A program made the position numbers and the translations under genes. DNA of 8,902 nucleotides from Methylococcaceae bacterium NSM2-1 (GTDB lineage: Bacteria > Pseudomonadota > Gammaproteobacteria > Methylococcales > Methylomonadaceae), in NCBI GenBank assembly GCA_002256705.1, contig NQJI01000064.1, positions 1 through 8,902 of the forward strand, in the 5' to 3' direction. The notes beneath the pieces are model-generated. The model worked only from the letters and a program-made list of their open reading frames with translations. It searched no databases and was not told where the DNA came from. This document shows, piece after piece, positions 1 to 6,800 of this stretch (position 1 is its first letter; the number at the start of each line of letters is the position of its first letter).

Positions 1-158
1 CCTTTACCATTTCCGCCTAAATAATCGGAAATTGACTCAGCGCCGGCAACCGATGTCGCAGTGCCTACAACAAAAAAGCCATCCTCAGCCAATCTTTCGG
101 CAATTGCCCTGCCAATACCACGACTGGCACCTGTTACTAAAGCTATTTGCTTAGCCAT
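1..158 (-). CDS. fabG: 3-oxoacyl-ACP reductase FabG, N-terminal part (runs off window)
   Basis: This is the first 52 codons of FabG, the NADPH-dependent short-chain dehydrogenase that reduces 3-oxoacyl-ACP in each round of type II fatty-acid elongation. The translation begins MAKQIALVTGASRGIG, with the Rossmann TGASRGIG nucleotide-binding motif at residues 9-16. Further on, GTATS after the second beta strand and the ISDYLG stretch are typical of bacterial FabG. The ATG at 156-158 lies inside the end of fabD, giving an 8-nt overlap. It is preceded by a good ribosome-binding site (GGAG, 7 nt spacing), so translation is probably both coupled to fabD and independently initiated. The catalytic Ser-Tyr-Lys residues lie beyond the window edge. 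Identification is firm from the N-terminus plus its position after fabD. Confidence 0.95.
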   Translation of the reverse strand, partial: MAKQIALVTGASRGIGRAIAERLAEDGFFVVGTATSVAGAESISDYLGGNGK

Positions 159-1104
159 TGATTTGCTCCAATACTTTGTTTAAAGTCTCAGGATCATAGA
201 TAGAAAAATGTTCGGCCTCTTTAACGATACGTTTGTTCAACCCAATCAGTACCTTGCCAGGCCCGCACTCAACAAAACGGGTCACTCCCTGATCGTGCAT
301 GAACTTAATGGTATCGACCCAGCGTACTGGCTTATAGAGCTGTTCTTTTAAAGCATTACGGATCACTTCAGGCGCGCCATGCGAAGCAACATCTACATTA
401 TGAATCAGAGTCATTTTCGGCATATCAATAACTGTCTTTTGCAGATACTTATCCAGTTTTTCGGCCGCCGACTGCATCAAAGCACAATGAGAAGGCACAC
501 TAACCGGTAACAATACCGCACGTTTGGCCCCCGCATCTTTTGCCGCAAGCATCGCTCTTTCGACCGCAGCAAGATTACCGGCAATGACCACTTGACCTGG
601 CGCATTAAAATTGACAGCAGAGACCACCTCATTTTCGGCGACCTCGGCACATATATTAACAACCTGATGATCTTCAAGCCCCAAAATTGCCGCCATTGAT
701 CCGGTGCCGGTTGGCACAGCCTCTTGCATTAATTGCCCTCTTACTGCAACCAGCCTTATACCGTCTTCAAAAGATAGGGCACCTGAACAAACCAGCGCGG
801 TATATTCCCCTAGACTATGACCCGCCATCCAATCTGGCCGGATAGTGCTGTGTTTACACCAAACTTCCCAAACAGCAACACCGGCAGCCAACATAGCAGG
901 CTGTGTATTTTGAGTTTGATTGAGGTCTTCTTCAGGCCCCTGTGCAACGATAGACCATAAATCCTTGCCCAGTGCATCAGATGCGCGCTCAAAGGTTTGC
1001 CGTACCTCATCATAAGTGGCCGCCAAATCTGACAACATACCCAAAGACTGGGAACCCTGACCGGGGAAAACAAAAGCTAAATTGTACATTTGCCTGCTCA
1101 TCAT
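151..1104 (-). CDS. fabD: Malonyl-CoA:ACP transacylase FabD
   Basis: FabD transfers malonyl from CoA to acyl carrier protein, supplying the extender unit for cytosolic type II fatty-acid synthesis. The protein has the N-terminal FPGQGSQ oxyanion motif (residues 13-19), the nucleophile elbow GHSLGEY with Ser97, Arg122 that binds the malonyl carboxylate, and the catalytic His206 in VPSHCALM. The C-terminal VECGPGKVL motif is also present. Length is about 312-317 residues, normal for the family. Three in-frame ATGs lie near the start (1104, 1101 and 1089). None has a strong ribosome-binding site. The ATG at 1089 gives MYNLAFVFPGQGSQ, closest to the E. coli N-terminus, and has a weak AGG very close upstream, so the true start may be there. 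It lies just downstream of fabH in the same operon and overlaps fabG. The gene itself looks intact. Confidence 0.96.
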   Translation of the reverse strand: MMSRQMYNLAFVFPGQGSQSLGMLSDLAATYDEVRQTFERASDALGKDLWSIVAQGPEEDLNQTQNTQPAMLAAGVAVWEVWCKHSTIRPDWMAGHSLGEYTALVCSGALSFEDGIRLVAVRGQLMQEAVPTGTGSMAAILGLEDHQVVNICAEVAENEVVSAVNFNAPGQVVIAGNLAAVERAMLAAKDAGAKRAVLLPVSVPSHCALMQSAAEKLDKYLQKTVIDMPKMTLIHNVDVASHGAPEVIRNALKEQLYKPVRWVDTIKFMHDQGVTRFVECGPGKVLIGLNKRIVKEAEHFSIYDPETLNKVLEQING

Positions 1105-1118
1105 CGAATATGCTTGAT

Positions 1119-2034
1119 TTAGTATTTAATTAATGCAGAACCCCAAGTAAATCCTGCGCCAAAGGCTTCAAGCAAGACCACTTGCCCGCGCTTAATGCGG
1201 CCATCACGAACGGCTTCATTGAAGGCAATAAGCACCGAAGCCGACGAGGTATTACCCTGGTTTTCAAGCGTCACCACAACTTGATCCATGGACATTTTCA
1301 ATTTTTTAGCGGTTGCTACAATGATTCGGATATTCGCCTGATGAGGAACTAGCCAGTCAATATCGGACTTATCCATATTATTAGCTTCCAGCGTTTCATC
1401 GACAATCCGGCCCAAGGTATTGACAGCGACTTTAAATACTTCGTTGCCACGCATACTGATGTAGCCGGCTTCGTGCTTATTGGCATCTGTAGCAACTTGA
1501 GGGTTTGGACAATACAAAAGATCTTTATATTCCCCATCGGAATGAATATGCGTAGACAAAACTCCCATCTCATCTGAAGCACTCAACAAGATCAATGCGC
1601 GAACAAATTTCAGAGCCGACAACAAGCACCGTCCTGGCTGCACCTGACTTGATATATTGATCGGCAATACTCAAGGCAAAAATCGAGCCTGAGCAAGCGG
1701 CCTGCACGTCAAAGGCAACAGTGTTTTTAATACCTAAACGCTGTTGTAGCAAACAACCTGTACTTGGGTAAATACGATCAGGTGTACCTGTTGCAACAAT
1801 GATCAAGTCAATTGTTTCCGGATCAATTTGAGCTGCGTCGATTGCCTGCCTGGCAGCAATTTCAGCCATGCTTGCAGACGATTCATTCGGCCCGGCAATT
1901 CGACGACTTTTAATGCCTGTCCGCTCATAAATCCAGCTATCTGATGTATCAACAGTCTGTGATATTTGCTCATTGGTGCGAACTTCTTCTGGTAAATAAC
2001 CACCGGTACCGATCACTCTTGAATAACGAATCAT
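1119..2034 (-). pseudogene. fabH: 3-oxoacyl-ACP synthase III FabH, broken by an internal deletion and frameshift
   Basis: FabH (KAS III) condenses acetyl-CoA with malonyl-ACP to start fatty-acid synthesis. Here it lies in two frames. The 5' part (1570-2034, 154 codons) encodes IGTGGYLPE, DTSDSWI, RTGI and the active-site Cys114 in AACSG, up to VVGSEICSR. It then runs out of frame to a TGA at about 1570. The 3' part, in frame from about 1590 down to 1119, resumes at LLSASDEMG and carries the other two catalytic residues, His in PHQANIR and Asn in GNTSSAS, ending in [11 protein letters not shown]. Compared with E. coli FabH, the about 20 residues between the two parts, including the FGDGAG loop, are missing. 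Only 7 nt separate the matching codons, so about 53 nt are lost. Outside the junction the gene is well conserved, so the break is recent or an assembly error. The ATG overlaps the plsX stop (ATGA) and has GAGA upstream. Confidence 0.88.
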
Positions 2035-3059
2035 GCGATTTCTCTTAGAGCCAAAATTTTTTCTACTTGCTCGCTTATCTTTCTAATGACATCTTTTTTG
2101 ACTTCAATTTCGGCAAGTTCAATAGCGGTTTTAAAAGCAAGAACATCCGCTCCGCCATGACTCTTGATGACCAGCCCCCGGAGACCCAAAAAACTTGCGC
2201 CATTATATAATCGAGGATCTATGCGCTGCTTAAAAGACTTAAGAACCGGATAGGCAATCAACCCAACTAGCCTGGTTAAACTGTTTTTGCCAAAAGCCTC
2301 TTTTAACGCAGAGCCAATCATTTTGGCCGCACCTTCAATAGACTTAAGTGCGACGTTGCCAACAAACCCGTCGGTAACAATCAAATCAACCTTGATATGT
2401 CCAGCATTTAAAGAGTTACCTTCTACATAACCAATATAATTTAACGATGAATTTTCCAATAACTTTGCGGCCGATTTAACCTGCTCATTACCTTTCATAT
2501 CTTCTTCGCCAATATTTAACAATCCCACTTTTGGACTATCAATAGCTTCAACCGCTTTAACCAATTCATTACCCATGATCGCAAATTGAAAAAGGTGTTC
2601 AGCAGTACAATCTACATTCGCGCCCAAATCGAGCACATGGGTATGCCCATAAATTGATGGTAGCGTGGAAATAATGGCGGGACGGTCAATCCCCGGAATC
2701 ATTTTCAAAACAAAACGAGCTGTTGCCATTAATGCGCCAGTATTACCCGCACTGACACACGCGTCCGCATGGCCATCACGAACCAGATTGATAGCAACCC
2801 GCATTGATGAATCTTTTTTGTTTTTCAGCGCCTTGGATGGCGACTCATCCATACCGACGCACTGCGATGCGTGATGGATAGTGAGCCTATCTTGATAATC
2901 AGCCAATTCCTTTGGCAACAGCTGTTTAATAACAGTTTCATCGCCCACTAAAATCAGTTTTAAATCTGGATTGTTTTTTAAACAATCCAATGATGCTGGG
3001 ATAGTGACTTCAGGACCATGATCCCCGCCCATTGCATCGATTGAAATTGTTACACTCAC
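2031..3059 (-). CDS. plsX: Phosphate acyltransferase PlsX
   Basis: PlsX is a peripheral membrane enzyme that converts acyl-ACP and phosphate to acyl-phosphate, the acyl donor for PlsY in phosphatidic acid synthesis. It thereby links the fab genes to phospholipid synthesis. The protein shows the family N-terminal [13 protein letters not shown], then GNTGALMA, the DLGANVDC strand and loop, and the highly characteristic [12 protein letters not shown] motif, with a C-terminal [10 protein letters not shown] segment. The open frame extends 12 nt further upstream to a TTG at 3071. I chose the GTG at 3057-3059 because it aligns with the usual PlsX N-terminus and has a GGAG 12 nt upstream, whereas the TTG lies almost on top of that GGAG. 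This gives 342 residues, normal for PlsX. The stop TGA overlaps the fabH ATG, which suggests translational coupling to fabH. Confidence 0.95.
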   Translation of the reverse strand: MSVTISIDAMGGDHGPEVTIPASLDCLKNNPDLKLILVGDETVIKQLLPKELADYQDRLTIHHASQCVGMDESPSKALKNKKDSSMRVAINLVRDGHADACVSAGNTGALMATARFVLKMIPGIDRPAIISTLPSIYGHTHVLDLGANVDCTAEHLFQFAIMGNELVKAVEAIDSPKVGLLNIGEEDMKGNEQVKSAAKLLENSSLNYIGYVEGNSLNAGHIKVDLIVTDGFVGNVALKSIEGAAKMIGSALKEAFGKNSLTRLVGLIAYPVLKSFKQRIDPRLYNGASFLGLRGLVIKSHGGADVLAFKTAIELAEIEVKKDVIRKISEQVEKILALREIA

Positions 3060-3091
3060 GCTGACGAACAACTCCGCAGTTATTGAAGGAA

Positions 3092-3113
3092 GCCGAACCA
3101 GATCTGGTTCGGC
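3092..3113. repeat. Perfect 22-bp palindrome between rpmF and plsX
   Basis: The two 11-nt arms GCCGAACCAGA and TCTGGTTCGGC are exact reverse complements with no gap. In minus-strand RNA this would form a stem of up to 9 bp with a four-base loop. It is followed by UUCCUUCAAUAA, a poor U-tract. It sits in the 82-nt rpmF-plsX spacer, so it may act as a weak intra-operon terminator, an RNA processing or stability element, or a protein-binding site. The sequence does not decide between these. Confidence 0.6.
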
Positions 3114-3141
3114 ATAGCATCATTCCAGAGCAGAAAGATTA

Positions 3142-3324
3142 TTAGTCTTCGTCGCCAGTGGTTACTATTTGGCGACCTTTAAAATAACCGTCCGGGGTAA
3201 CGTGATGACGTAAATGCGTTTCACCTGTAATTGGATCTTGAGACAACGCTCTGCCTGTCAAGGCATCATGTGAACGACGCTGACCACGTCTTGAACGCGA
3301 TACTTTACTTTTTTGTACGGCCAT
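3142..3324 (-). CDS. rpmF: 50S ribosomal protein L32
   Basis: This 60-residue basic protein begins [20 protein letters not shown], the signature N-terminus of bacterial L32, a late-assembling protein of the large ribosomal subunit. The middle region [21 protein letters not shown] matches the gammaproteobacterial form. It has no zinc-binding cysteines, as is usual in this group. Length is normal. The ATG shares one base with the yceD stop (TAATG) and has a clear GGAG ribosome-binding site 7 nt upstream. The yceD-rpmF-plsX order is conserved across Gammaproteobacteria and couples ribosome and lipid synthesis at the transcript level. Confidence 0.97.
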   Translation of the reverse strand: MAVQKSKVSRSRRGQRRSHDALTGRALSQDPITGETHLRHHVTPDGYFKGRQIVTTGDED

Positions 3325-3851
3325 TATAAATCTCCAGTGTTTTTAAGTTTGGCTAAAATGGAAAAAGGGGTTTCAGGGGGTGACTGCTCATCACTCACTA
3401 ATGAATCTACGCTATTATTGTCAAATTTCGGGACAAAACAAGAATGCTGGTGCTTTGGAAATGCCGGCAAAATGAGTAATATTTCGTCTTCAATAAGATT
3501 TTTAAGAAGAATTTTCCCTTCCTCAACCAGTAATGGTTCATAATCTTCGGGCAATCTATTCGCTTGATCTATTGAGGTAACAATACCTAATTTGATGGTG
3601 CAATCAATAGGCCATTTAACAGCCTCCAGACAATTTTGGCACTCAAGCTCCAAAACAGCTTCTATATGCCCCTCAACTTTGGCCAGCCTTCCTTCCCGCC
3701 CAAAAAAAAGCTCGACGGTAATTGTACCCGTGTCGTTAACGAGCATATCCGCCAAACGATCCAGACTTCTTAATGGTATTTGACCCTTCAATACACCACG
3801 CTTATCAGCAAGATGCAAAGGATCTATATATTCGGGCAATCGATCTAACAT
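3324..3851 (-). CDS. yceD: YceD family protein (DUF177), associated with 23S rRNA/large-subunit biogenesis
   Basis: This 175-residue protein belongs to the YceD/DUF177 family. Members have been linked to 23S rRNA accumulation, and the gene is almost always just upstream of rpmF, but the precise molecular role is not settled. Visible family features are the N-terminal [15 protein letters not shown], the Cys71-x-x-Cys74 pair in LECQNC, the [12 protein letters not shown] strand, and the [14 protein letters not shown] segment followed by another Cys near residue 138. The C-terminus PFSILAKLK is also typical. The length equals E. coli YceD to within a few residues. The ATG at 3849-3851 fits the family N-terminus, yet no ribosome-binding site precedes it and the best promoter lies immediately upstream. 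It is the first gene of the operon, and its stop overlaps the rpmF start by one base. Confidence 0.9.
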   Translation of the reverse strand: MLDRLPEYIDPLHLADKRGVLKGQIPLRSLDRLADMLVNDTGTITVELFFGREGRLAKVEGHIEAVLELECQNCLEAVKWPIDCTIKLGIVTSIDQANRLPEDYEPLLVEEGKILLKNLIEDEILLILPAFPKHQHSCFVPKFDNNSVDSLVSDEQSPPETPFSILAKLKNTGDL

Positions 3852-3860
3852 AACTGCGAA

Positions 3861-3889
3861 ATAATATATGGAAACAATAAATGCGTCAA
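3861..3889 (-). promoter_or_regulatory. Predicted sigma-70 promoter for the yceD-rpmF-plsX-fab operon
   Basis: Reading the minus strand, TTGACG (3889-3884) and TATTAT (3866-3861) are separated by exactly 17 nt. Each matches the sigma-70 consensus at five of six positions. The expected transcription start, about 6-8 nt downstream of the -10 box, falls near 3853-3855, only a few bases before the yceD ATG at 3851. This implies a nearly leaderless transcript, consistent with the absence of a ribosome-binding site. It is inferred from sequence only. Confidence 0.6.
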
Positions 3890-4182
3890 ACTCTAAATAT
3901 AATTCTTCTTAGATAAAATAAAGGACACCCGTTAGCAAACCTTTACTATCTATAAACAAAAACGGAACAAATTAAGATTTTTCCAAAATGGATAAAGACC
4001 TAGATGCCTTGTTGATACTACGGTTTCAGACATTCGGAAAACCACAAATTATGAAGACGTAAGGTATAGAGCACATCTAATCTGACCTAGAGAGAGCCGC
4101 CTTTGAACGAAAGTGTGTTTTTAATCAACTGAGACTCTTCATGCCGTAGTTTAAGGCCCTTACAGTACCTGAACTTTGTATT

Positions 4183-4473
4183 TCAGAAAGAATAGTTACT
4201 GAGAACTTTTTGAAAATCAGCTAATTTGATGAATTTCGAGCGGCAAGCGTTATATAAGCCCACTGCCTGATATGCTTTTAATGACACTATCTTGCCATGA
4301 CTAAACTTAACTGATTTTTTTATATTAATGGCTTCTTCAAATTTTGCAATCTCTTCATGAAAAGCGAACCTATGGCGTTATTATCCTTTGAAATTCTCCA
4401 TGCTTAAACAGTAGGTTAATATGCTTTTTAACGCATCAAACTCGGGGTCAAATATTTATCACGCCAAGAATAA
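4183..4473 (-). pseudogene. Possible decayed reading frame, unrecognised
   Basis: Reading one minus-strand frame leftwards from about 4470, the text shows blocks of protein-like composition broken by in-frame stops. They are a block with FDPEFDALKSILTYCLSMENF, two adjacent stops at 4378-4383, then a 64-codon stop-free run (4186-4377) containing FHEEIAKFEEAIN and YQAVGLYNACRSKF. The run ends at a TGA at 4183-4185. It has no start codon and no ribosome-binding site. The mixture of charged and hydrophobic residues looks more like a former protein than random AT-rich DNA. I cannot assign it to any family, and chance remains a real alternative. Confidence 0.25.
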
Positions 4474-4746
4474 ATATGATTTGCTTCTTATTACCTGATT
4501 TTACCTGCATTGCTATGAGACGCTAAATCACTTCGAATAAAGGCAATATAATTAAAATCCTTGCAACAGGCTGACATTTAGTCCCAAAATTATATCACTA
4601 TACTTTTTTCTAAAGGCGCCAATGTCGAGTTATACTTGGGTTGATCAAGGCTGCAGAAAATAAAATGTACGCAGCTCCTAGCATTAAGTATTATCAAAGT
4701 TTTTAAATTCAGAATCTCTGGCAACCGAATCAATAAGACAATAATT

Positions 4747-5631
4747 ATGTCAGATAATAAACTCACTCTTGGTTTCATAGGTATCGGCTTAATGGGCAAG
4801 CCCATGACTCTGCGTTTGCTGGATGCCGGCTTTAGTGTCAACGTATGGAATCGCAGCCCTGAAAAACTCCCGGATGTTACCGATGCGGGCGCTAAAGCTT
4901 GTTCATCTATTGCCGAATTAGTCAAGACATCAAATGTTATTCTATTGTGCCTGGCTGATACGATGTCTGTTGAATCGGTTGTTCGCGATGATATTCTGAA
5001 AAACGGCTCAGCAAACCAGCTGCTGATCGACTTATCCAGCATCCACCCGGAAAACACCCGGCAATTAGCGTCAATGTTATATGAAAAATGCGGCATGGGC
5101 TGGGTAGATGCGCCTGTTTCCGGGGGCGTTGCTGGAGCCGAACAAGGCAATCTAACGATTATGGCGGGCGGCAGTGTAGACAACATAGACATTGCGCGTA
5201 TCGTCCTGGCTCCGCTATATAAACAACTCACCCACATGGGCGACGTAGGCAGCGGCCAGGTCACCAAGATCTGCAACCAAATGATTGTCAGTTGCAATGT
5301 TCTGGTTATTGCCGAAATGATTGCACTTGCCCAACGAGCGGGAGTAGCTGCCGAAAAAATACCGGAAGCGCTGGCCGGCGGCTTTGCTGATTCCAGACCC
5401 TTGCAAATCGTCGGCCCGGAAATGGCAATGGCAACCTTTGAGCCCGTTAAATGGCGCGTTAAAACCCTATTAAAAGATTTAAATATGGCGATTGATTTAT
5501 CCACTAAACAAGGCAATGCTATCCCGATGTCTGGTTTGGCCGCGCAACTCATGCAATTGCACGGCAACCACGGCTATTTGGAACAAGACCCCTCCACCTT
5601 GATTAAATTATTTACTAAAAACGATGCTTAA
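4747..5631 (+). CDS. glxR: Beta-hydroxyacid dehydrogenase, likely tartronate semialdehyde reductase (2-hydroxy-3-oxopropionate reductase)
   Basis: This 294-residue cytosolic enzyme belongs to the 3-hydroxyisobutyrate/6-phosphogluconate-type dehydrogenase family. The N-terminal Rossmann fold shows GFIGIGLMG (Gly12, Gly14, Gly17). Asn35-Arg36 follow the second strand, a pattern that favours NADP(H). The substrate-binding signature DAPVSGGVAGAEQG is at 121-134, and the catalytic lysine is Lys174 in GSGQVTKICNQ, with Asn178 beside it. Length is normal. Members reduce tartronate semialdehyde, succinic semialdehyde or related compounds, and sequence alone does not fix the substrate. The overlapping hydroxypyruvate isomerase gene points to tartronate semialdehyde reduction to D-glycerate. 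No glyoxylate carboligase gene is in the window. The ATG at 4747 puts the Rossmann motif at the usual distance, and the upstream ribosome-binding site is weak. Confidence 0.85.
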   Translation: MSDNKLTLGFIGIGLMGKPMTLRLLDAGFSVNVWNRSPEKLPDVTDAGAKACSSIAELVKTSNVILLCLADTMSVESVVRDDILKNGSANQLLIDLSSIHPENTRQLASMLYEKCGMGWVDAPVSGGVAGAEQGNLTIMAGGSVDNIDIARIVLAPLYKQLTHMGDVGSGQVTKICNQMIVSCNVLVIAEMIALAQRAGVAAEKIPEALAGGFADSRPLQIVGPEMAMATFEPVKWRVKTLLKDLNMAIDLSTKQGNAIPMSGLAAQLMQLHGNHGYLEQDPSTLIKLFTKNDA

Positions 5632-6388
5632 CTTCACCGCTAATTTAAGTTTATTGTTTACTGAAGTAGAACTTATCCACCGTTTCAAAGCCGCTAAACA
5701 ACAAGGGTTTGATGCCGTTGAAATACAATTTCCCTATAACCTGAGCGCAGAAATCCTGAAAAACACCCTGGAAGAACAGCAATTAAAATTGGTGTTATTT
5801 AATGTGGACGCTGATGATCTCTTACATGACGGCGAAGGACTCGCCTGTGTGCCTGAAAAACGGGATCAATTTCGCCAAGCGGTCGCTCAAACACTGGAAT
5901 ACGCAAAGCTATTAAAACCGGAAGTCATTAATGTACTGCCAGGACGTTGTTATAATGAAAATCAAAAACAGGTCTACCTGAAAACCTTTAAAGAAAATCT
6001 GTGTTTTGCAACTGAGGCATTTGCACCATTAGGCATTAAAACTGTTTTTGAAGCCATCAATAGCCACGATATGCCCGGATTTATCATCCATAACAGCCAA
6101 CAAATGCTAGATATATTGGACCAGCTCAACCACCCTAAATTATTTATGCAATACGATATTTATCACATGCAGATGATGGGTGACAAGCCGGATGAATTTA
6201 TTGCCCGGTACGCTGATAAAATCGGTCATATTCAATTTGCGGATTGTCCCGGACGCGGTCAACCCGGCACAGGACAGATTAATTTTGAACGCGTTTTTTC
6301 GGTCATTGAAAAATCGGCTTATTCAGGCTGGGTAGGCGCTGAATATAAACCCGTTGGAATAACATCTGAAAGCTTGGACTGGCTTTGA
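5624..6388 (+). CDS. hyi: Hydroxypyruvate isomerase (Hyi family, TIM barrel)
   Basis: This 254-residue protein is of the xylose-isomerase-like TIM-barrel fold. It probably interconverts hydroxypyruvate and tartronate semialdehyde without redox change. The expected active-site residues are present: Glu143 in VFEAINS, Asp178 and His181 in QYDIYHMQMM, His202 in GHIQFAD, and the metal-binding Glu240 in GAEYKP. The C-terminal TSESLDWL also matches Hyi. E. coli Hyi is 258 residues, so the gene is complete. The ATG lies inside the end of the preceding dehydrogenase gene (8-nt overlap, ATGCTTAA) with no evident ribosome-binding site, so translation is probably coupled to it. The pair would feed hydroxypyruvate or glyoxylate-derived carbon into D-glycerate. 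A related sugar-acid isomerase such as OtnI is the main alternative, but the neighbour favours Hyi. Confidence 0.88.
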   Translation: MLNFTANLSLLFTEVELIHRFKAAKQQGFDAVEIQFPYNLSAEILKNTLEEQQLKLVLFNVDADDLLHDGEGLACVPEKRDQFRQAVAQTLEYAKLLKPEVINVLPGRCYNENQKQVYLKTFKENLCFATEAFAPLGIKTVFEAINSHDMPGFIIHNSQQMLDILDQLNHPKLFMQYDIYHMQMMGDKPDEFIARYADKIGHIQFADCPGRGQPGTGQINFERVFSVIEKSAYSGWVGAEYKPVGITSESLDWL

Positions 6389-6399
6389 TTAGTCACAAG

Positions 6400-6428
6400 G
6401 TTGGGTTGCCGTCTTTTGGCAACCCAAC
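6400..6428 (+). terminator. Hairpin just after hyi, possible terminator
   Basis: A perfect 11-bp stem, GTTGGGTTGCC / GGCAACCCAAC, encloses the 7-nt loop GTCTTTT and starts 11 nt after the hyi stop. It could end the dehydrogenase-hyi transcript, but ATTTCCCGG follows instead of a T-tract, so Rho-independent termination is doubtful. The arms share the GTTGGGTT core with sequences just downstream, so it may equally be part of a dispersed palindromic repeat. Confidence 0.45.
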
Positions 6429-6513
6429 ATTTCCCGGTATTCGTTGGGTTGCGAAAGAGCCACAAGCCAATGCGGTTACCAACAGCTTGAATTGGGCAAG
6501 TAATCCCAACGAA
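6400..6513. repeat. Palindromic repeat cluster with GTTGGGTT cores
   Basis: Besides the hairpin at 6400-6428, a second copy of GTTGGGTTGC starts at 6443. The 9-bp arm TTCGTTGGG (6440-6448) is matched by its exact reverse complement CCCAACGAA at 6505-6513, with 56 bp between. The layout resembles a REP-like or small MITE-like non-coding element of the kind scattered in some gammaproteobacterial genomes. An 87-codon open frame across it (6385-6648) has a low-complexity translation and overlaps the hyi stop, so I regard it as spurious. Only one copy is visible here, so repetition in the genome is inferred. Confidence 0.45.
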
Positions 6514-6800
6514 CAAATTATCCTAATAACCTCATTTAGGACAAAAAAATACCAAGCGCCATATCCAACAACGCACTTAAATGCGGCACAGACTAAATTA
6601 AAGTCTAAACAAACAATGACTTATATTAGCTCACAACTAGACTTTTAATTTTTTTCATTCGTAAGACATTGATTGTTATTAATCTGACTTTTTAAGCTCT
6701 AAGTCACATTTAAGGCGTCCTTAAGACTTACCCCGTTAGAATTGCCCCACGTTAAAACAATTAACTTTGAAAACCCTAGAGTAAAACAATTGCTTTAGTG
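6514..6800. other. Non-coding AT-rich spacer upstream of the rlpA-like leader
   Basis: No gene is supported here. Short symmetric elements are visible: GACTT/AAGTC arms near 6686-6705, a TTAAGG-CGT-CCTTAA hairpin at 6710-6724, and a GTTAA/TTAAC inverted repeat at 6751-6765. The 9-mer AAAACAATT occurs twice (6754-6762 and 6783-6791), 29 nt apart start to start. The region should contain the promoter of the rlpA-like gene, but I could not pick out a convincing -35/-10 pair. Confidence 0.5.

Larger units (their letters stand above)
3852..4746. other. Gap of about 900 bp without an intact gene, AT-rich and gene-relic-like
   Basis: The left edge contains the yceD promoter on the minus strand. The rest is visibly richer in A and T than the flanking genes and has stops in all frames. 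Tiny frames exist, for example a 24-codon plus-strand ORF at 3988-4062 and a 27-codon minus-strand ORF near 3951-4030. Neither has a supporting ribosome-binding site or recognisable family. An 8-bp inverted repeat, ATATTTAT/ATAAATAT, lies at 4452-4459 and 4470-4477. CTGACA near 4571 followed after 16 nt by TATCAC is a weak promoter candidate for the plus-strand metabolic genes. No Maf gene, which E. coli has divergent from yceD, is present. One decayed minus-strand frame is listed separately. Confidence 0.6.

Noticed and set aside
1570..1667. Programmed ribosomal frameshift in fabH
   Set aside because: There is no slippery heptamer at the junction, and a frameshift would not restore the missing conserved residues, so a deletion explains the data better.
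3313..3783. Plus-strand open frames opposite yceD
   Set aside because: They are antisense to a conserved gene, with no family features and no context to support expression.
3988..4062. 24-codon ORF in the gap between yceD and the dehydrogenase gene
   Set aside because: It has no ribosome-binding site, no recognisable motif and a length expected by chance.
3852..4746. Divergent maf gene or its remnant on the plus strand
   Set aside because: The Maf N-terminal signature (SxSPRR type) and its later motifs are not visible in any plus-strand frame.
4590..5567. 325-codon open frame on the minus strand
   Set aside because: It lies antisense over the well-supported dehydrogenase gene. Its translation is rich in Ser, Ile, Pro and Ala with no recognisable domain, as expected for a shadow frame.
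6385..6648. 87-codon plus-strand open frame after hyi
   Set aside because: It overlaps the hyi stop, runs through the GTTGGGTT palindromes and has a low-complexity translation without a ribosome-binding site.
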